DNA of 64,000 bases from Ichthyophis bannanicus (Eukaryota > Chordata > Amphibia > Gymnophiona > Ichthyophiidae), in NCBI GenBank assembly GCA_033557465.1, contig CM066033.1, positions 911,488,808 to 911,552,807 on the forward strand. Direction: 5' to 3'. Within the stretch, counting starts at the first letter, position 1, and every line of letters starts with the position of its first letter. Made by a program: the position numbers and the translations under genes. Shown here piece by piece: positions 22,794 through 34,584 of the stretch. Under the pieces are notes generated by a model. That model did no database searches. It worked only from the letters and a program-made list of their open reading frames with translations, and was not told the origin of the DNA.

Positions 22794-22910
22794 TTTGCCG
22801 CATGTCCTGCCGCAAGAGATCCCATGAAGGAACAGGGTACTCCCAGTTGTGCCAAAACGGTGCAGGAGTTTGAAGCATTGCCCCCGCGTTGCCAGCGCTG
22901 AGACAAACAT
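22794..22910 (-). CDS. KHK: KHK exon 2
   Basis: This 117-nt exon has acceptor TTCCAG|A and donor AAA|GTGAGT. It encodes residues 32-69 plus two bases of codon 70, including [19 protein letters not shown]. The Gly-Gly-Asn-Ala-Ser-Asn segment falls at residues 40-45, where mammalian KHK binds the sugar (Gly41, Asn42, Asn45). The rest, ending [12 protein letters not shown], is the conserved strand before the alternative exon. It is the strongest single homology signal for KHK in the window. Confidence 0.96.
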
Positions 22911-24934
22911 CTGGAAAAATCCAGTAAGGAAAGGGAGAGAGGGTGAAAGAGAATGGTCATGCAACATATTGTTTCAGGACTCAGCCCAAACCAGCACATA
23001 AATGGGGAAGAAAAGGCTAATTAGTCAAGGATAATGTTGTGGGGAGGGGGGGTGCAGAGGAATATAAGCTGTACAGATAAACCTACAAGTTCCTGATTGT
23101 CCTAATAAACAAAAAAGGAGTACACATTTTCTAAAAACATTTGGGACAAAATCTGAAAGCAATTATGTGCCCCCAGCAAATGCATAATTGTCCTAGACCT
23201 AGATTTTCTAAAGTTTATACTGATAGTATCAGGACAAATATCTGACTGAATGGCCAAATACTCAGGGGGTGATATTCAGCGCTGGGGGCTAGCACTGCTT
23301 CTGCTGCTGAACTGTAAACCCAGATATTCAATGCCGGGGCCATATCCAGGCTTCAGCACTGAACATCCAGTGCCCGGATTGCCACAAAGCTAACCAAACA
23401 GTGCTGCTTTTCAACCACTGCCTGGTAAGTTTCTACAGCAAAACTTAGGCCAGGATTAGGCCGCCCCTGAAGGCTCCCGCCATTAGCATTGGGGCATGTA
23501 GTGCTGGCACCCCTGGATATTCAGCTGAATATCCTGGAGAGCGTGTAAATGCTTTGAATATCCCCCCCCCAACTGTATAAAAAGGGGTGGGCTTGGGAAG
23601 CGTTGAAATATTAGCCATTTAGTGGTGATATTCAGCTACTAATAATTTATTGGTTTAGTTTAGGTCTGCTGAATGGAAATCATAAACGAAATGGATAGTG
23701 GCTGACAACCTATGAAGGGAATTTCTAAAAGTCACCTAGATGGATAGGGCAAGCAGGCGCCTACTTGTAGCCTGTTTTATAAAGACACCCAGGCACCTAT
23801 TGTTCTTTATAAGATGTCCAAAGCTTCAGGTTAGCGATGAATTATGTAGCTTTGCTGAGGCAATTTCCACCTGCTTGGAAGCCAGTGTAAATGTTTACAT
23901 GTAAAATACACGTGAATGCATACATTTAAAAAAGCATGTGCAAATCATAGCTCCACCCAAAACCACCCTTGCATACAGCTAGTACAGAGTTAGTGTGCAC
24001 GTTCTCATCTCCACGCACACTGCTACATGCGGGGTCATTTTATTAAATGCGTTTTGCCAGCATGTGAAGGCAGATTGTAGAGGGGAAGTCACATAGCCAG
24101 GTCAGGATGTGGAAAGAGCCCATCGTATTTCACAAGAAGCTCTGCTAAATGTGGCACCTCTTGTAAAACAGGTGCAGGATTGCACGAACGTGTCTCTCCA
24201 CATTCACTGGAAGCAGCGGCACATGGGGGGAATGTAAAACTACCCCCCCCCCCCATAGGTGCATGGGAGCAGCTTCTTAAAATCACTGTAACATGGCCCG
24301 TTACAGCACCAGGCCCTCTAGCCACCCTTCCCAACCTTGATCTCTGGTGTTTAGTGGAAGCAGAAGCAGAAGCAAAGCCCACTCGTTCCTGCTTTGACTG
24401 CACCAGCTTTCAAACTGACGCCGATGACCCAAACCAGTAACGCAGTGCAGTAAGACAAGATTACCACTAGAGAATCCGGTGCAGTAAGAACAGAGTGAGC
24501 GGGCGTCGCTCCTGCTCCCATTAGACACCACAAATCCTCAGTAAGGCTAGAGAGGGGGAGCAATGGTAGGAAGTGGGGGGGTGTTTGTGCTGGGGAAGAG
24601 GACTGATGGGGAGGGGCAGGTGAGGTGGGGGGGCAACTGAAGTAAGGGAGGCTGATCACGGCTACTCCTGCCAACAAGCACTTATATGCCAGCAGCGTCT
24701 TTAGCTGTTTTGGTATAGACGTGGATTCTCTATATGAAATGGGGAATACATATCTATAGTTTAGGCCCATCTAAACACTCCTTTCATATGCCCTCATCAT
24801 GCTTTCAGGAATTTTAATGTGGTAAGCATCCCCATGTTTAAAAAGCCCCTGTTCTAAAATAGCATTTACACATCTATATGCTACGTTTTAGACATTAAGG
24901 ATGCTTTTAAAATAACCCCCATACTGTCATATAG
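22911..24934. other. KHK intron 1, unassigned with a gatattcag repeat
   Basis: Nothing coding. 23268-23650 begins and ends with ggtgatattcag and resembles 62718-62990, so it is probably an interspersed repeat. A run of C at 24245-24255 and AT-rich sequence fill the rest. Confidence 0.4.
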
Positions 24935-25700
24935 AAACAGAAATATGACGACAGAAAAAGACTACATGGCCTAACAGTCCCCTTTTTTCCTTTAGAGATC
25001 CTCTGTGTTTGTCCCATGCTTCTTTGAATTCAGATACTGTCCTCATCTCTACCACCTCCACTGGGAGACTATTCCACAGATCCACCACTCTTTCCATAAA
25101 GAAATATTTCCGCATATCACTCCTGAATCTATCCCCTTCACCCTCATCCTATGTCCCCTCGTAGCAGAACTTGCTTTCAATTGAAAGAGGCTCTCTCCCT
25201 GCGCATTTATGCCACAGAGATATTTAAACATCTCAATCATATCACCTCTATTCCGCCTTTCCTCTAAGGTGTACATATTAAGATCCTTAAGTCTGTCCTC
25301 ATATGCTTTATAATGAAGACCACTAATCATTTTAATAGCCACCCTCTGTACTGACTCCAGTCTGTTTATATCCTTTTGAAGGCACGGTCTCCAGAATTGC
25401 ACACAATACTCCAAATGAGGTCGCACCAAAGACTTATACAGAGGCACTATCACCTCCTTTTTTCTGCTAGCCATTCCTCTCCGTATGCACCCAAGCATCC
25501 TTCTAGCTTTTGCCATCGCCTTTTCTACCTGTTTAGCTATTTTAAGATCATCAGACACAATCACGCCTAGGTCCCGCTCTTCTTTAGTGGATAACAGTAC
25601 TTCACCCCCAATACTATACTGCTCCTTTGGATTGCTGCAGCCCAAATGCATGACCTTGCATTTTTTAACATTAGATCTCAGCTGCCAAATTCTAGTCTAG
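24935..25700 (-). mobile_element. CR1-type LINE fragment
   Basis: Minus-strand RT C-terminus: KEERDLGVIVSDDLKIAKQ, SLVRPHLEYCVQFWRP, YTLEERRNRGDMIEMFKYL, SATRGHRMRVKGIDS, with a frameshift near 25110 into FFMERVVDLWNSLPVEVVE. It belongs to the same subfamily as the copy at 11850-12726. The 5' break is just before LGCSNPKEQ. It ends near 24935 with the gacagaaaaagactacatgg phrase of the 3' UTR. Confidence 0.88.
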
Positions 25701-26032
25701 ACCATTCTTCAAGCTTAGCTTGGCAATCCTAAACCCTTCCTGCTATATCTACATTTGCTCCATTTTCCTTCTCTTCTTAATTGGAAAATGTACCTCCTAC
25801 TTTCTCTTTTCTTTACTATGAATGGAGTTCCTTTCCCCGCTTATTTGATTTGACTTTGTAAACTGCTCTGTATGTTCTTTTATAAAGGGCTGTATATCAA
25901 AACTAACAAACTACGAATTGTATCACATAAGAGTAGGAGCTATGTTTCCTTAGTGCCTTTTTTTATGAATGAACTGTATATGTTGTGGCAAGTTGCTTAT
26001 AAAATGACACCCTATACACTGGAACAATGGGC
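25701..26032. other. Short unassigned spacer
   Basis: AT-rich sequence between the CR1 fragment and the Penelope-like pair; nothing recognised. Confidence 0.4.
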
Positions 26033-27540
26033 TTATGACAGACATGATGTAAAATCGCTGTCATAATACACAGGCCCCATAACATCAATGACCTTCCCCA
26101 TAGAACCAGAATGACCACCAAAGTGAAATTACTTAACTTTGGAAAAATTCCCTTAATCGGTGGCCACCCTGCTCCTCGACGCTTCAGTCCAAAGTTCACA
26201 AGTGTTTCGTGATCACCATCGCTCATCAGGGGAAACTCCAACTAATCACCAAAACAAATGACAAACATCAAATCAACAATACATTAAAATCATCTGACAT
26301 GAGCATAAAACACCCAAGACCCATCTCCAACCCATTACTCACCCATAAACCCAAATTGTCAAAACTAACACAAAGCAACCATCCTTCCAGCTTCTCTTCA
26401 ACACAGCCGATCAAAAAACGCTGCGCATGCTCACAACACACAAACCATCTCACTTCTAAATACGTCCCTACTCATGACATACGGGCTTCCCCCATGGACA
26501 GACTCCTCCCCTCAATCAAATTAGATACACAACCCCCTGTCGATCTGCAAGTTTAAACCATCTGGTACCACCGTACGCACTCTGAAAATCCACCTTTTCT
26601 CACACACCAACAACAATTGTTCCCTGGATCTGCCCTCTCTACCAGCCAGCACCTGATCTAAACCAAAAACACCACAAATCAGAAAATCGATGGCCGGACT
26701 CACTACAATGCTGCACTATAGGTGCCTCTCGTATCTGGCACTTAAGTCTACTCTTGTGTTCAATCATTCGTTTACGAAATGGTCTGCTGGTATTCCCGAT
26801 ACGCAATAACTTACAAGGACACATGATCCCATAAACCACATACGGGGAATCACGAGAGGTCCGTTTCCTCAGCTTATAATGTGAGCCATGATATTCAAAT
26901 TGCGTCACTACACTGGAAATTTCACAAATTGAGCAATGCCCACAAATGCTATGACCCTGCACTCCATCAGGAACCTGTGTGTTTGGCATCGGACATAACA
27001 CTGATGGGCTCAGCCACTCCTGTAAATTCCGTTGGCGCTGCCAAACACACCTCACTGTTTTACTAGATATGAGAGGCACCTATAGTGCAGCATTGTAGTG
27101 AGTCCGGCCATCGATTTTCTGAGGTGGTTTGTGGGTTGTGAGCATGCGCGGCGTTTTTTGATTGACTGTGTTGAAGAGAAGCTGGAAGGATGGTTGCTTT
27201 GTGTTAGTTTTGACAATTTGGGTTTATGGGTTGGAGATGGCTCTTGGGTGTTTTATGCTCATGTCAGATAATTTTTAATGTATTGTTGATTTGATGTTTG
27301 TCATTTGTTTTGGTGATTAGTTGGTGTTTCCCCTCATGAAGTGATGGTGATCGCGAAACACTTGTGAGCTCTGGACTGAAGCATCGGGGAGCAGGGTGGC
27401 CACCGATTAAGGGAATTTTTCCAAAGTTAAGTAATTTCACTTTGGTGGTCATTCTGGTTCTACGGGGAAGGTCATTGATGTTATGGGGCCTGAGTATTAT
27501 GACAGCGATTTTATATCATGTCTGTCATAAGCCTGTGGTT
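26033..27540. mobile_element. Penelope-like element, two head-to-head inverted copies
   Basis: Left arm 26033-26455 and right arm about 27119-27538 are inverted copies of each other (for example aaagtgaaattacttaactt against aagttaagtaatttcacttt). A second inverted match joins 26685-26738 to 27068-27118. The centre encodes a GIY-YIG nuclease C-terminus on the minus strand. Both copies are 5'-truncated with their 3' ends pointing outward. The right copy lacks the part corresponding to about 26456-26680. Confidence 0.8.
26640..27079 (-). pseudogene. Penelope GIY-YIG endonuclease domain
   Basis: Minus-strand ORF of 146 codons. A Cys-rich stretch (CGHCSICEISS) precedes the nuclease: SPYVVYGIMCPCKLLRIGNT carries the GIY-YIG-like start, followed by RPFRKRMIEHKS (catalytic-type Arg and Glu region) and IVQHCSESGH. 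This is the order of the C-terminal endonuclease of Penelope-like elements, which cuts target DNA. The reverse transcriptase that normally precedes it is missing. Confidence 0.8.
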
Positions 27541-27794
27541 ACTGAGACCTTCCTCACAGTATTTTGTCTTATTTTGTTTAAGAACATTGTGTGACACCAT
27601 TGAAGTCTTTTGAGAAGCATAACAGTTTATTGTTTCTATAGAGTGAGTGATTTGAGTATTTTGGATTTTTACACTCTAAAAAATGACCATATACTTTTTG
27701 GATTACCCTGTATGCTGGAAGCATCTAGCATGCGCAAAAACAATGATTCATAATAATATTAATAATATATTAAATGACATATCATAACTAAGAA

Positions 27795-29400
27795 ACACCC
27801 TACTGGGTCAGACCAAGGTCCAACAGTGGTCAATCCAGGTCAAAAGTACCTGGCAAGTTCCCAGAAAAGTACACAGGTTCCACAATGCTTGTATTGGGTC
27901 AAGCAGTGGATTTTCTGGGTCCTCTTTAATAATGGTTTATGGACTTTTCCTCCAGGAACTTGTCCAAATCTTTTTTAAACCCAGCTACACTAACAGCTTT
28001 TATTACATTCTCCGGTAACAAATTCCAGAGTTTGATTACGCATTAAGTGAAAAAATATTTTCTCTTATTAGTCTTAAATGGGCTATATTGTAGCTTCATT
28101 GCATGTCCCCTAGTCTTTCTACTTTTTGATGGAGTAAACAACCGATCTACGTCTACCCTTTCTACGCCATTCATTAATTTATAGACCTCTATCATATCTC
28201 CCCTCAACTGTCTCTTTTCCAAGTTGAAGAGCCCTAACCTTTTAAGCCTTTCCTCACAGGGGTATCCTTCCATCCCATTTACCAATTTTGATGGTTCTTC
28301 TCTGTACCCTTTCTAATTCTACTATATCCTTTTTAAGATACAGCAACCAGAAATGCACACAATATTCAAGGTGCGGTTGCACCATGGAACGATACAGAGG
28401 CATTGTAATAAGAACATAACATATGCCATACTGGGTCAGACCAATGTCCATCAAGCCCAGTATCCTGTTTCCAACAGTGGCCAATCTAGGTCACAAGTAC
28501 CTAGCAGTTTCCCCAAAGGACACAAGTTCCACAATGCTTGTATTGGGTTATATCCTTGGTTTTATTCTCCATTCCTTTCCTTATGATTCCTAGCACTCTA
28601 TTTGCTTTCTTGGCCGCCGCTGCACACTAGGCGGAGGGTTTCAACGTATTATTCATGATAGCGCCTAAATCCTTTTCCTGGATGTTGATTCCTAATGTGG
28701 AACCCTGGATCATGTTCTTTCCTAGGTGTATAACTTTGCACTTGTCCATATTAAATTTCATCTGCCATATGGATGATCAGTCTTTCAAGTTATCAAGGTC
28801 CTCTTGCAATTTTTCACAATCCTCTTGGGTTTTAACAACTTTGAATAACTTTGTGTCATCTGCAAAATGAATCACCTCACTTGTTATTTCCATTTCCAGG
28901 TCATTTACGAATATATTAAAAAGCAGCGCATCCAGCACAGATCCTTAGGGTACCCCAGTATTCACCTTTCTCCATTGAGAAAATTGGCCATTTAGCCCTA
29001 CTCTCTGCTTTCTACCTTTTAACCAGTTCCTCCACCACAATAGTACACTGCCTCCTATCCTATGACTTAATTTTGCCAATAGTCTCTCATGAGGGACCTT
29101 GTCAAAGGCTTTCTGAAAATCCAAATACATTAGATCAACCGACTCACCTTTATCTATTTATTCACACCTTCAAAAAAATATATACAGATTAATAAGACAA
29201 GATCTTTCTTGACTTTCTCCCATGAAGTCATGTTCAGTAATTTTATTCTTTGTAATGGTTTCTACCATTTTGCCCAGTACTGACATCAGGCTCATCTGTC
29301 TGTAGTTTTCCCAATCACCCCTGGAACCCTTTTTAAAAATTTGCATTACATTGGCCATTCTCCAATCTTCAAGTACAGTTGATTTCAATGATAGTCTGGG
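27795..29400 (-). mobile_element. CR1-type LINE fragment
   Basis: Minus-strand CR1 from the RT fingers (WENYRQMSLMSVLGKMVETI near 29300) through LDFQKAFDKVPHERLLAKL (29120), a degraded FADD box (28860) and MVQPHLEYCVHFW (28390) to RLGLFNLEKRQLRGDMIEVY and the 3' UTR at 27795. It is the same subfamily as the CR1 inside the first DIRS. Several stops and shifts are present. A short 3'-UTR-only CR1 copy is inserted at about 28409-28552. Confidence 0.88.
28409..28552 (-). repeat. CR1 3'-UTR-only insertion inside a CR1
   Basis: About 145 bp beginning agaacataacatatgccata and ending caatgcttgtattgggt interrupts the RT of the host CR1 between the codons for ENKTKD and IIMPLY. It consists only of 3' UTR, so it behaves like a very short truncated copy or a SINE-like derivative. 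Confidence 0.75.
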
Positions 29401-29866
29401 AGGTCTGGGAAAAATCCCTTTATCCCACTATGAGCCTTCTCCTTCACTTTATTTGAATTGTTTTTGTTTACCTCAGAGTCTCTCAATTCTGCTGCTGCCA
29501 TGAGCTAAAAATACTGAGAGCAATTTTATCAGGAGCTGAAAGTCTCCTGGAATGCTATTAACAGGCACACTACTGTAGGGAGCCCTAATGCAAGCAATAC
29601 ATTCTCATACTTTTTTTTTTAAACACAAACACCTATTTAATGGCCAAGGCCAGCAATCATGATCAGTTAATGGACAACCTGGTCAGTACATTATTGTCCG
29701 ACACAGATTACTGGGGGCCTGCTCTGTACTAATTTTGAATCTTTGGGAAAACTGCTTAGCATTTAGCACCCATTATGAACTCTCACATAGCTGCTACATA
29801 GCAGCACTCTCCTAATATGACAGCAAGAGCCACCATTCAGAAGCGGGCTATGATTCCTAAACGCAC
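29401..29866. other. KHK intron 1 proximal part
   Basis: Nothing coding. It ends at the exon 1 donor. Confidence 0.5.
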
Positions 29867-29958
29867 CTGGTATCCGTGTCCTCCTCTGGGTACTTATCCA
29901 CTACGCTGATGATGTCCAGGCACACAAGTCCAATACACAGGATTTTCTTTTTCCCCAT
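29867..29958 (-). CDS. KHK: KHK coding exon 1
   Basis: The exon starts at an ATG with G at -3 and G at +4, a good Kozak context. It encodes the first strand of the PfkB fold, including the stretch [15 protein letters not shown]. The Asp of the LD motif is residue 15, the position of the fructose-contacting Asp in mammalian KHK. The donor is CCAG|GTGCGT, so codon 31 (Arg) is completed by exon 2. The 92-nt coding length and the residue count to the splice site match the vertebrate gene as I know it. Sequence to the right (29959 onward) is 5' UTR and promoter; I could not place the transcription start. Confidence 0.93.
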
Positions 29959-30980
29959 TACGCCCCCCGTTCCAGAGATCTGCTTTCCAGTGGGACTGTG
30001 CAAATTTGCCATCTGGTACTCTCACTCTGTGTATGTCAGCTTCCCACAATCAGTTTGTATTCCTTTTGTATACGCACATATAAAAACAGAAAGCAAACAA
30101 AAAGCCCACGTTTATCCAGTGTCGTTTTCCTACTGCTGATCCTCAGTATATCTATCAGTCCGAAGGCCGTGTGTTCCCCCACTATCGCCAGTAGTCCTTC
30201 TGCAGATTATGCACCTTCTCCTATTTGTCTGCTAGGTTGCTCGTAACATGAAGAACTATTAAAGAAAAGTTCCACCCTGCACCTTCACAGCATTCCTAGC
30301 TAGCACCATATAGGACGATGAATTATTTCCTATACGAGACAGAAAGGAGAATAACTTAGGGGTCTATCAACGCTGAAGCATGCCTGTACTTTTCGCTCAG
30401 ACAAGCCGCACCCAGAACAAATAAGACCTCGCAAAGCAGGGTGAAAGTCCCTGCCACTGCTTAGGAAGAGGACGAGGGTAATGATAAACCAAAAAGCGTA
30501 TGAAACAGAAGCGCTTAAATCCTCAGGATACTGAAGATCGTGGACCCCGCCCCCTGTACCTCCTCCTATTATTACGTTCTTCCTTTCTAATAGCTGCAGT
30601 CCTGGGATTGCACCTCCCCCGAGTCCCCCCTGTCCGTGTGCAACTTGCATTAGGCTTCCGTTGTCTGCAAGCTTGTGATTTATGCCGAGGTCCGTCCCTA
30701 TAACCTTCCCCATTGCACCGTATTCAACGTACTAAAGCGACCAGCTTAGTCCCTTCTCCTAGCAGTGCTGCTCCAGTCATTGCCCCCTCTTGTCCCCAGT
30801 CACTCCCCACCTCTTGTAGGGTCTCTCCAACCCTGGTCTTGCCGCTGCTGCATCTTAATCCCAATGTGCACAAAACAGAAAGTTTGTTAATGCTTCAAAG
30901 GGAGCCAGTCAAGGGTGTTAGCAAAGGAACTGAGCAGTTTAATGTGCTTATTCCAAGACCAGCATTTGTGACAAGAATAC
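29959..30980 (-). promoter_or_regulatory. KHK 5' flank, presumed promoter region
   Basis: About 1 kb upstream of the KHK start codon without recognised repeats. It is the only non-repetitive block in this part of the window and must contain the 5' UTR and core promoter. I see no convincing TATA box or CpG island and cannot place the start site. Small ORFs here look like chance. Confidence 0.35.
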
Positions 30981-31442
30981 AGAAACTGTGGTGTCGCTAG
31001 ACAGAAGCACTTGGGAGGAGAAATTAGGTATGCAGGGGCAGAGATAAACCAAAATGATATTTCTATACATGGTGCTCATCCATACAACATAGCCTCTTGC
31101 AAATCCCAGCTGGAGGCAGAAAGGCATCATTCTGTGCCATTGCTAGGCACGCAGCTGGGACCATAAAATAAAGGATTTTGGAGTACTGGCCAAATAAGCT
31201 GCTAGTTTGATGGTCTTCTTCATCAACATCCCTTAAGTACTAATAAAACTGCCATCAAGCCAGGGATGCAGCCTCAGTCTCACTCTTCTTAACATCTACA
31301 TCAGGCAGGGGCGGCCCAAGGGGGGTGCGGGGCCATGTGCGGAGACTTGGTGCGGGGCCTCATTTGCATAAGGGATCTCATTTGCATAATGTTATCATAC
31401 ACTAACTTTTAGTAAACATGCCTCTTAATGAGTGTATGGATA

Positions 31443-32104
31443 TGTAGCAGCAAAGCGCAGACAAACCAATGATACCAGGAGTCTGTTCAGAAGGTCCAAA
31501 TCATTTATTTGTGCACAAGTCTCGAACCAGTCAATTTCAAAATGGCTGAGCAAAGTTTTCAAGCATTACAACAACTTTTATAGACTTCTGTTCCATTCTA
31601 GGTATAGAAAAACATTTCATTGGTCCCGGTAACCTCCCGTACCTCCCGTACCCCTTCCATTGGTCCCGGTACTGATAAGTTTATCCAATTATGTCCCTTC
31701 TGTGGGCATGACACCTGCATGCCCCCCTTCTAGTCCCAATTACAATGGTCAGTTCATCAACTTGTTACTTTCACACTCTCAAGGCCATATAGCCAATTTG
31801 TGCATGCAGAGGAGCAGGGCTCTGCAACTCATCTGTCAGCACTCCCAATTATTTCTTTGCAGATGTATTTTTTCTTATCAGTAACTTTTAAACATGTCTT
31901 TCTGTATTTTTCCATCTTTCTGCTCTGCAGTTCTGCCTACCTAAGCTAATTCAATACTTCTACTGAGTTCTATCTTACAATAGCAGCATATTGGGGGATG
32001 TGCAATCCTATATGCCTCTCCACAGGCCTCATTTACAGGTCAAGCTAGCCATGCTGGCCTGCTTATGTTCAGACACCGTGGGTCACAGGCCTGCCCCTGC
32101 CACA
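31443..32104 (-). repeat. Provirus 3' LTR
   Basis: Minus-strand ends TGTGGCAGGG and GCTGCTACA. TATAAAAG lies at 31575-31582 and AATAAA at 31504-31509, giving an R region with its signal about 75 bp downstream of the TATA box. It contains a 9-bp tandem extra (cctcccgta) missing in the other LTR. Confidence 0.93.
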
Positions 32105-32115
32105 TTCCCCCCTTT
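32105..32115 (-). promoter_or_regulatory. Polypurine tract
   Basis: Minus strand AAAGGGGGGAA directly abuts the 3' LTR, the plus-strand primer site of retroviruses. Confidence 0.85.
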
Positions 32116-32237
32116 GATTAATCTCACCCTATTACTCAATAAAGTGTGAGAATTAAATCACCTTTAGAAGAATCACATGTTTTATCCAAGTTCTCTGACC
32201 TTGTTCTCTGTAAAACCAAACAGTTTGTTCAGTATGG

Positions 32238-32318
32238 TATGTTGTTATATTGTGAACCGCGCTGATGCTAAATAGAGCGGTATATAAGAGCCTGTAATAA
32301 ATAAAATAAATAAAATCA
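32238..32318 (+). repeat. LINE 3' tail fragment in env
   Basis: Reads gtgaaccgcgctgatgctaa, then gcggtatataagag and an AATAAA microsatellite. It is the opposite orientation of the same 3' end seen at 34296, 48041 and 50637. The fragment replaces the natural end of env. Confidence 0.72.
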
Positions 32319-34295
32319 TGATTGAAGGATTTCGACTAGGACTAGCTTTGTATAAAGCCATTATTTTAGTTGCGGTCTTCCGCTCTACTGTACTATCAAT
32401 AGTGTTATGAATGGAACGCATGCAACATGGGATTAAACATGGTAATAAGAAGATAACAGCAACAAGGATTAGTACTAAAACAATGAAAGTCTTAAATCCT
32501 CCCACCCATGAAAAGAGGTTAGCAAACCAGTTAGGAAACTTCAATGAGTGCCAAGTCTGTACTGGCACATAAGCATGTCTTTGCATATCTTTAGCAATTT
32601 CTTCAACTACTTGACCCTTATCATCTATTTTCAAACAGCAATTAGTTAGATTCAGCTTACCACATACTCCTCCTTCAGCTGCTAACAAATAATCAAGTGC
32701 TAAGCGGTTCTGATATATAGCAGTGCGCATCTGAGTACTTTGTCTAGCTAAGAGCGTGAGAGCATGACTAGTTTCATTGGTTATTATTTCAACTACTGCT
32801 TGTAAGCGAATAATACGATTAATCATATAAATTGGAGTACGATAACCATACATACCATCATCATTCCAAGTGGCAGGCCCATAATACTCAATAATTCTTT
32901 CTGGTGGCCAATCATCACCTTGCCACTTCTCCCACTTGCCTATCTGTAAGGCTTCTCTTTTCTGTCTTAATGCTCTCTTGTGTCGGTGGGTAGTGTATAC
33001 TGGGTATCCTAATTGTTCTCCATGTTCAGTGTTTAACAGGAAGAAAGAAGGTCTGATGGTTCCTAAGACACATGCTCCTCCCCATTGTGGTGGGAGTTGC
33101 GCATATGCTCGGTTTCCACAGATCCAATATAGGCCAGGTGGGGCTTGCCAGGCTTGGACTTTGGCAAGGTTAGTCCATAAACCAGCAAGTTCAGGAAATC
33201 TGGCTAATGGGTTAGGAGGTTCAGGGTGTCTGATTCCTGACCACCATGCTGTCTTTTTGGTCGTGGCATTATAGTACTTCTGGCTAAGACAGACCAGCTG
33301 TCCTACCTTCTGGGTGAACTGGGGTCCAGTTCTGGCATAGCAAAGACGTCCAACGATTGAGTGCGCTAACACCCATTCTCTGGTAGCCTTGTGTAATTCA
33401 GTCTGATTGTAAATCATAGAATAATTCAATTCTTGGGCTTCCCATGGCCATTGGTCTCCCATTTGGGTTCCGCCACAAAAATAGCAATCTGAGATCTTAA
33501 GACTAGATACTACTGCTCCGGCTAATTCTAGAAATAAATTCTGTGAGGGGTGAGGGATCTCAAACTTATTTACATGCATGGCTTCATAAAAGGTATTATG
33601 AATATGATATTTAGATGACTTGTGGGCTTGAGTATTCAATCTGATATACACAAAGGTCCCTGGATCTATTGCCCCTCCAGCAATACGTAAACCAAACTTG
33701 TATCCTTGTTTCCATGCATGGGGATTGTGTATACGTAAGTGTAAGGGGTTGCAAGCATCTTTCTGACATTTATCATTTGTGGTTGGCTTGGTTAGAGTAG
33801 CCATCCGTTTATCTATTTTCTCATCAGTTATACCAGTGTTCCAGGTAGCATAAAAAACACATCCCCAATACGGGCAATAGTAATCTGCTGCTGTTGCAGT
33901 ACTATAGCCTGATCCCGTTTTACCTGTACACTTCCACCAATTTGTGGCACCTTCTGGACACATATACTTATGGTCATTTCGATACGCTTTCTCCCATGTA
34001 CCACAGGTGGAATGACTATCTCTATTAATGGCATTACATGCATCAAAATTCAAAACAGCAGGTTTAGTAATGTCTTTAAGTGGTGGCGTAGCAGCTAATA
34101 TAGGTCCATCTGCATCCTTCCATCTTATTTCCAACGTGTAATAGGATGGATTCTGATGCGGATTATAGCATGCTTTGATTTTGCCATGAGTGCAAACATT
34201 TAGTTCAGTGGTGTTATAGATACACCGAGTTACTGTTCCCTTGCAGGTATAGTAAGAATGATAAAGCAAAGTCTGAGTTACTTTCAGTCCAGTTC
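32245..34295 (-). pseudogene. Provirus env, main part (SU C-terminal and TM)
   Basis: An open frame of about 675 codons continues env after the LINE insertion. The surface part is rich in Cys, Trp and N-glycosylation sequons and contains a CYFC (CxxC) motif like the one that pairs with TM in gammaretroviral Env. A furin-type RHKR site precedes the transmembrane part. There a YQNRLALDYLLAAEGGVCGK stretch resembles the gammaretroviral immunosuppressive-like region and is followed by a CX7CC pattern instead of CX6CC. A membrane anchor (FIVLVLILVAVIFLLPCLI) follows. The last 25 or so residues are translated LINE tail. The N-terminal part lies 4.2 kb away, so env is broken. Confidence 0.88.
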
Positions 34296-34584
34296 TATTT
34301 TTATTTTATTTATTTATTTTATTCACATTTCTATACCGCATCTTCCAAAGTTCAGTTGCGGTTTACAGTTAACAACAATTAACAAAGCAAGTTTGTTTTA
34401 CATGGAACATTGAGATATAACAGAACTTATTTACAAGGAACATCATATTAAATGTAGAATAAACAGTGCAATATAATACCAAACCGTGTGCAAACTATGT
34501 ACAAGTTTATATATGAATATATCAAGGGTGAGTGCTATCTGTGTGGGTTAAAGGGCTTTTGCATGGAGCAATCCGATTAGCTCT

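Larger units (their letters stand above)
641..29958 (-). other. KHK: Ketohexokinase gene, 5' part (exons 1, 2, 3a, 3c)
   Basis: Four minus-strand exons with consensus GT/AG borders encode the N-terminal part of ketohexokinase, the PfkB-family cytosolic enzyme that phosphorylates fructose to fructose-1-phosphate. Exon lengths (92 coding, 117, 135, 135) and phases fit one another: exon 1 ends after two bases of codon 31, exon 2 after two bases of codon 70, and either exon 3 after two bases of codon 115. Intron 1 is about 7.0 kb and intron 2 about 21.1 kb, both inflated by transposons; 808 bp separate 3a from 3c. Exon 4 and later exons are not in the window. The split structure with open frames argues for a live gene rather than a retrocopy. 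Confidence 0.93.

Noticed and set aside
30330..30713. 127-codon minus-strand ORF upstream of KHK
   Set aside because: No homology recognised and no start or splice context; likely chance in the 5' flank.
31432..31884. Plus-strand ORFs shared by 31432-31884 and 45173-45658
   Set aside because: They are identical because they lie in the two LTRs and are antisense to the provirus; no gene signal.
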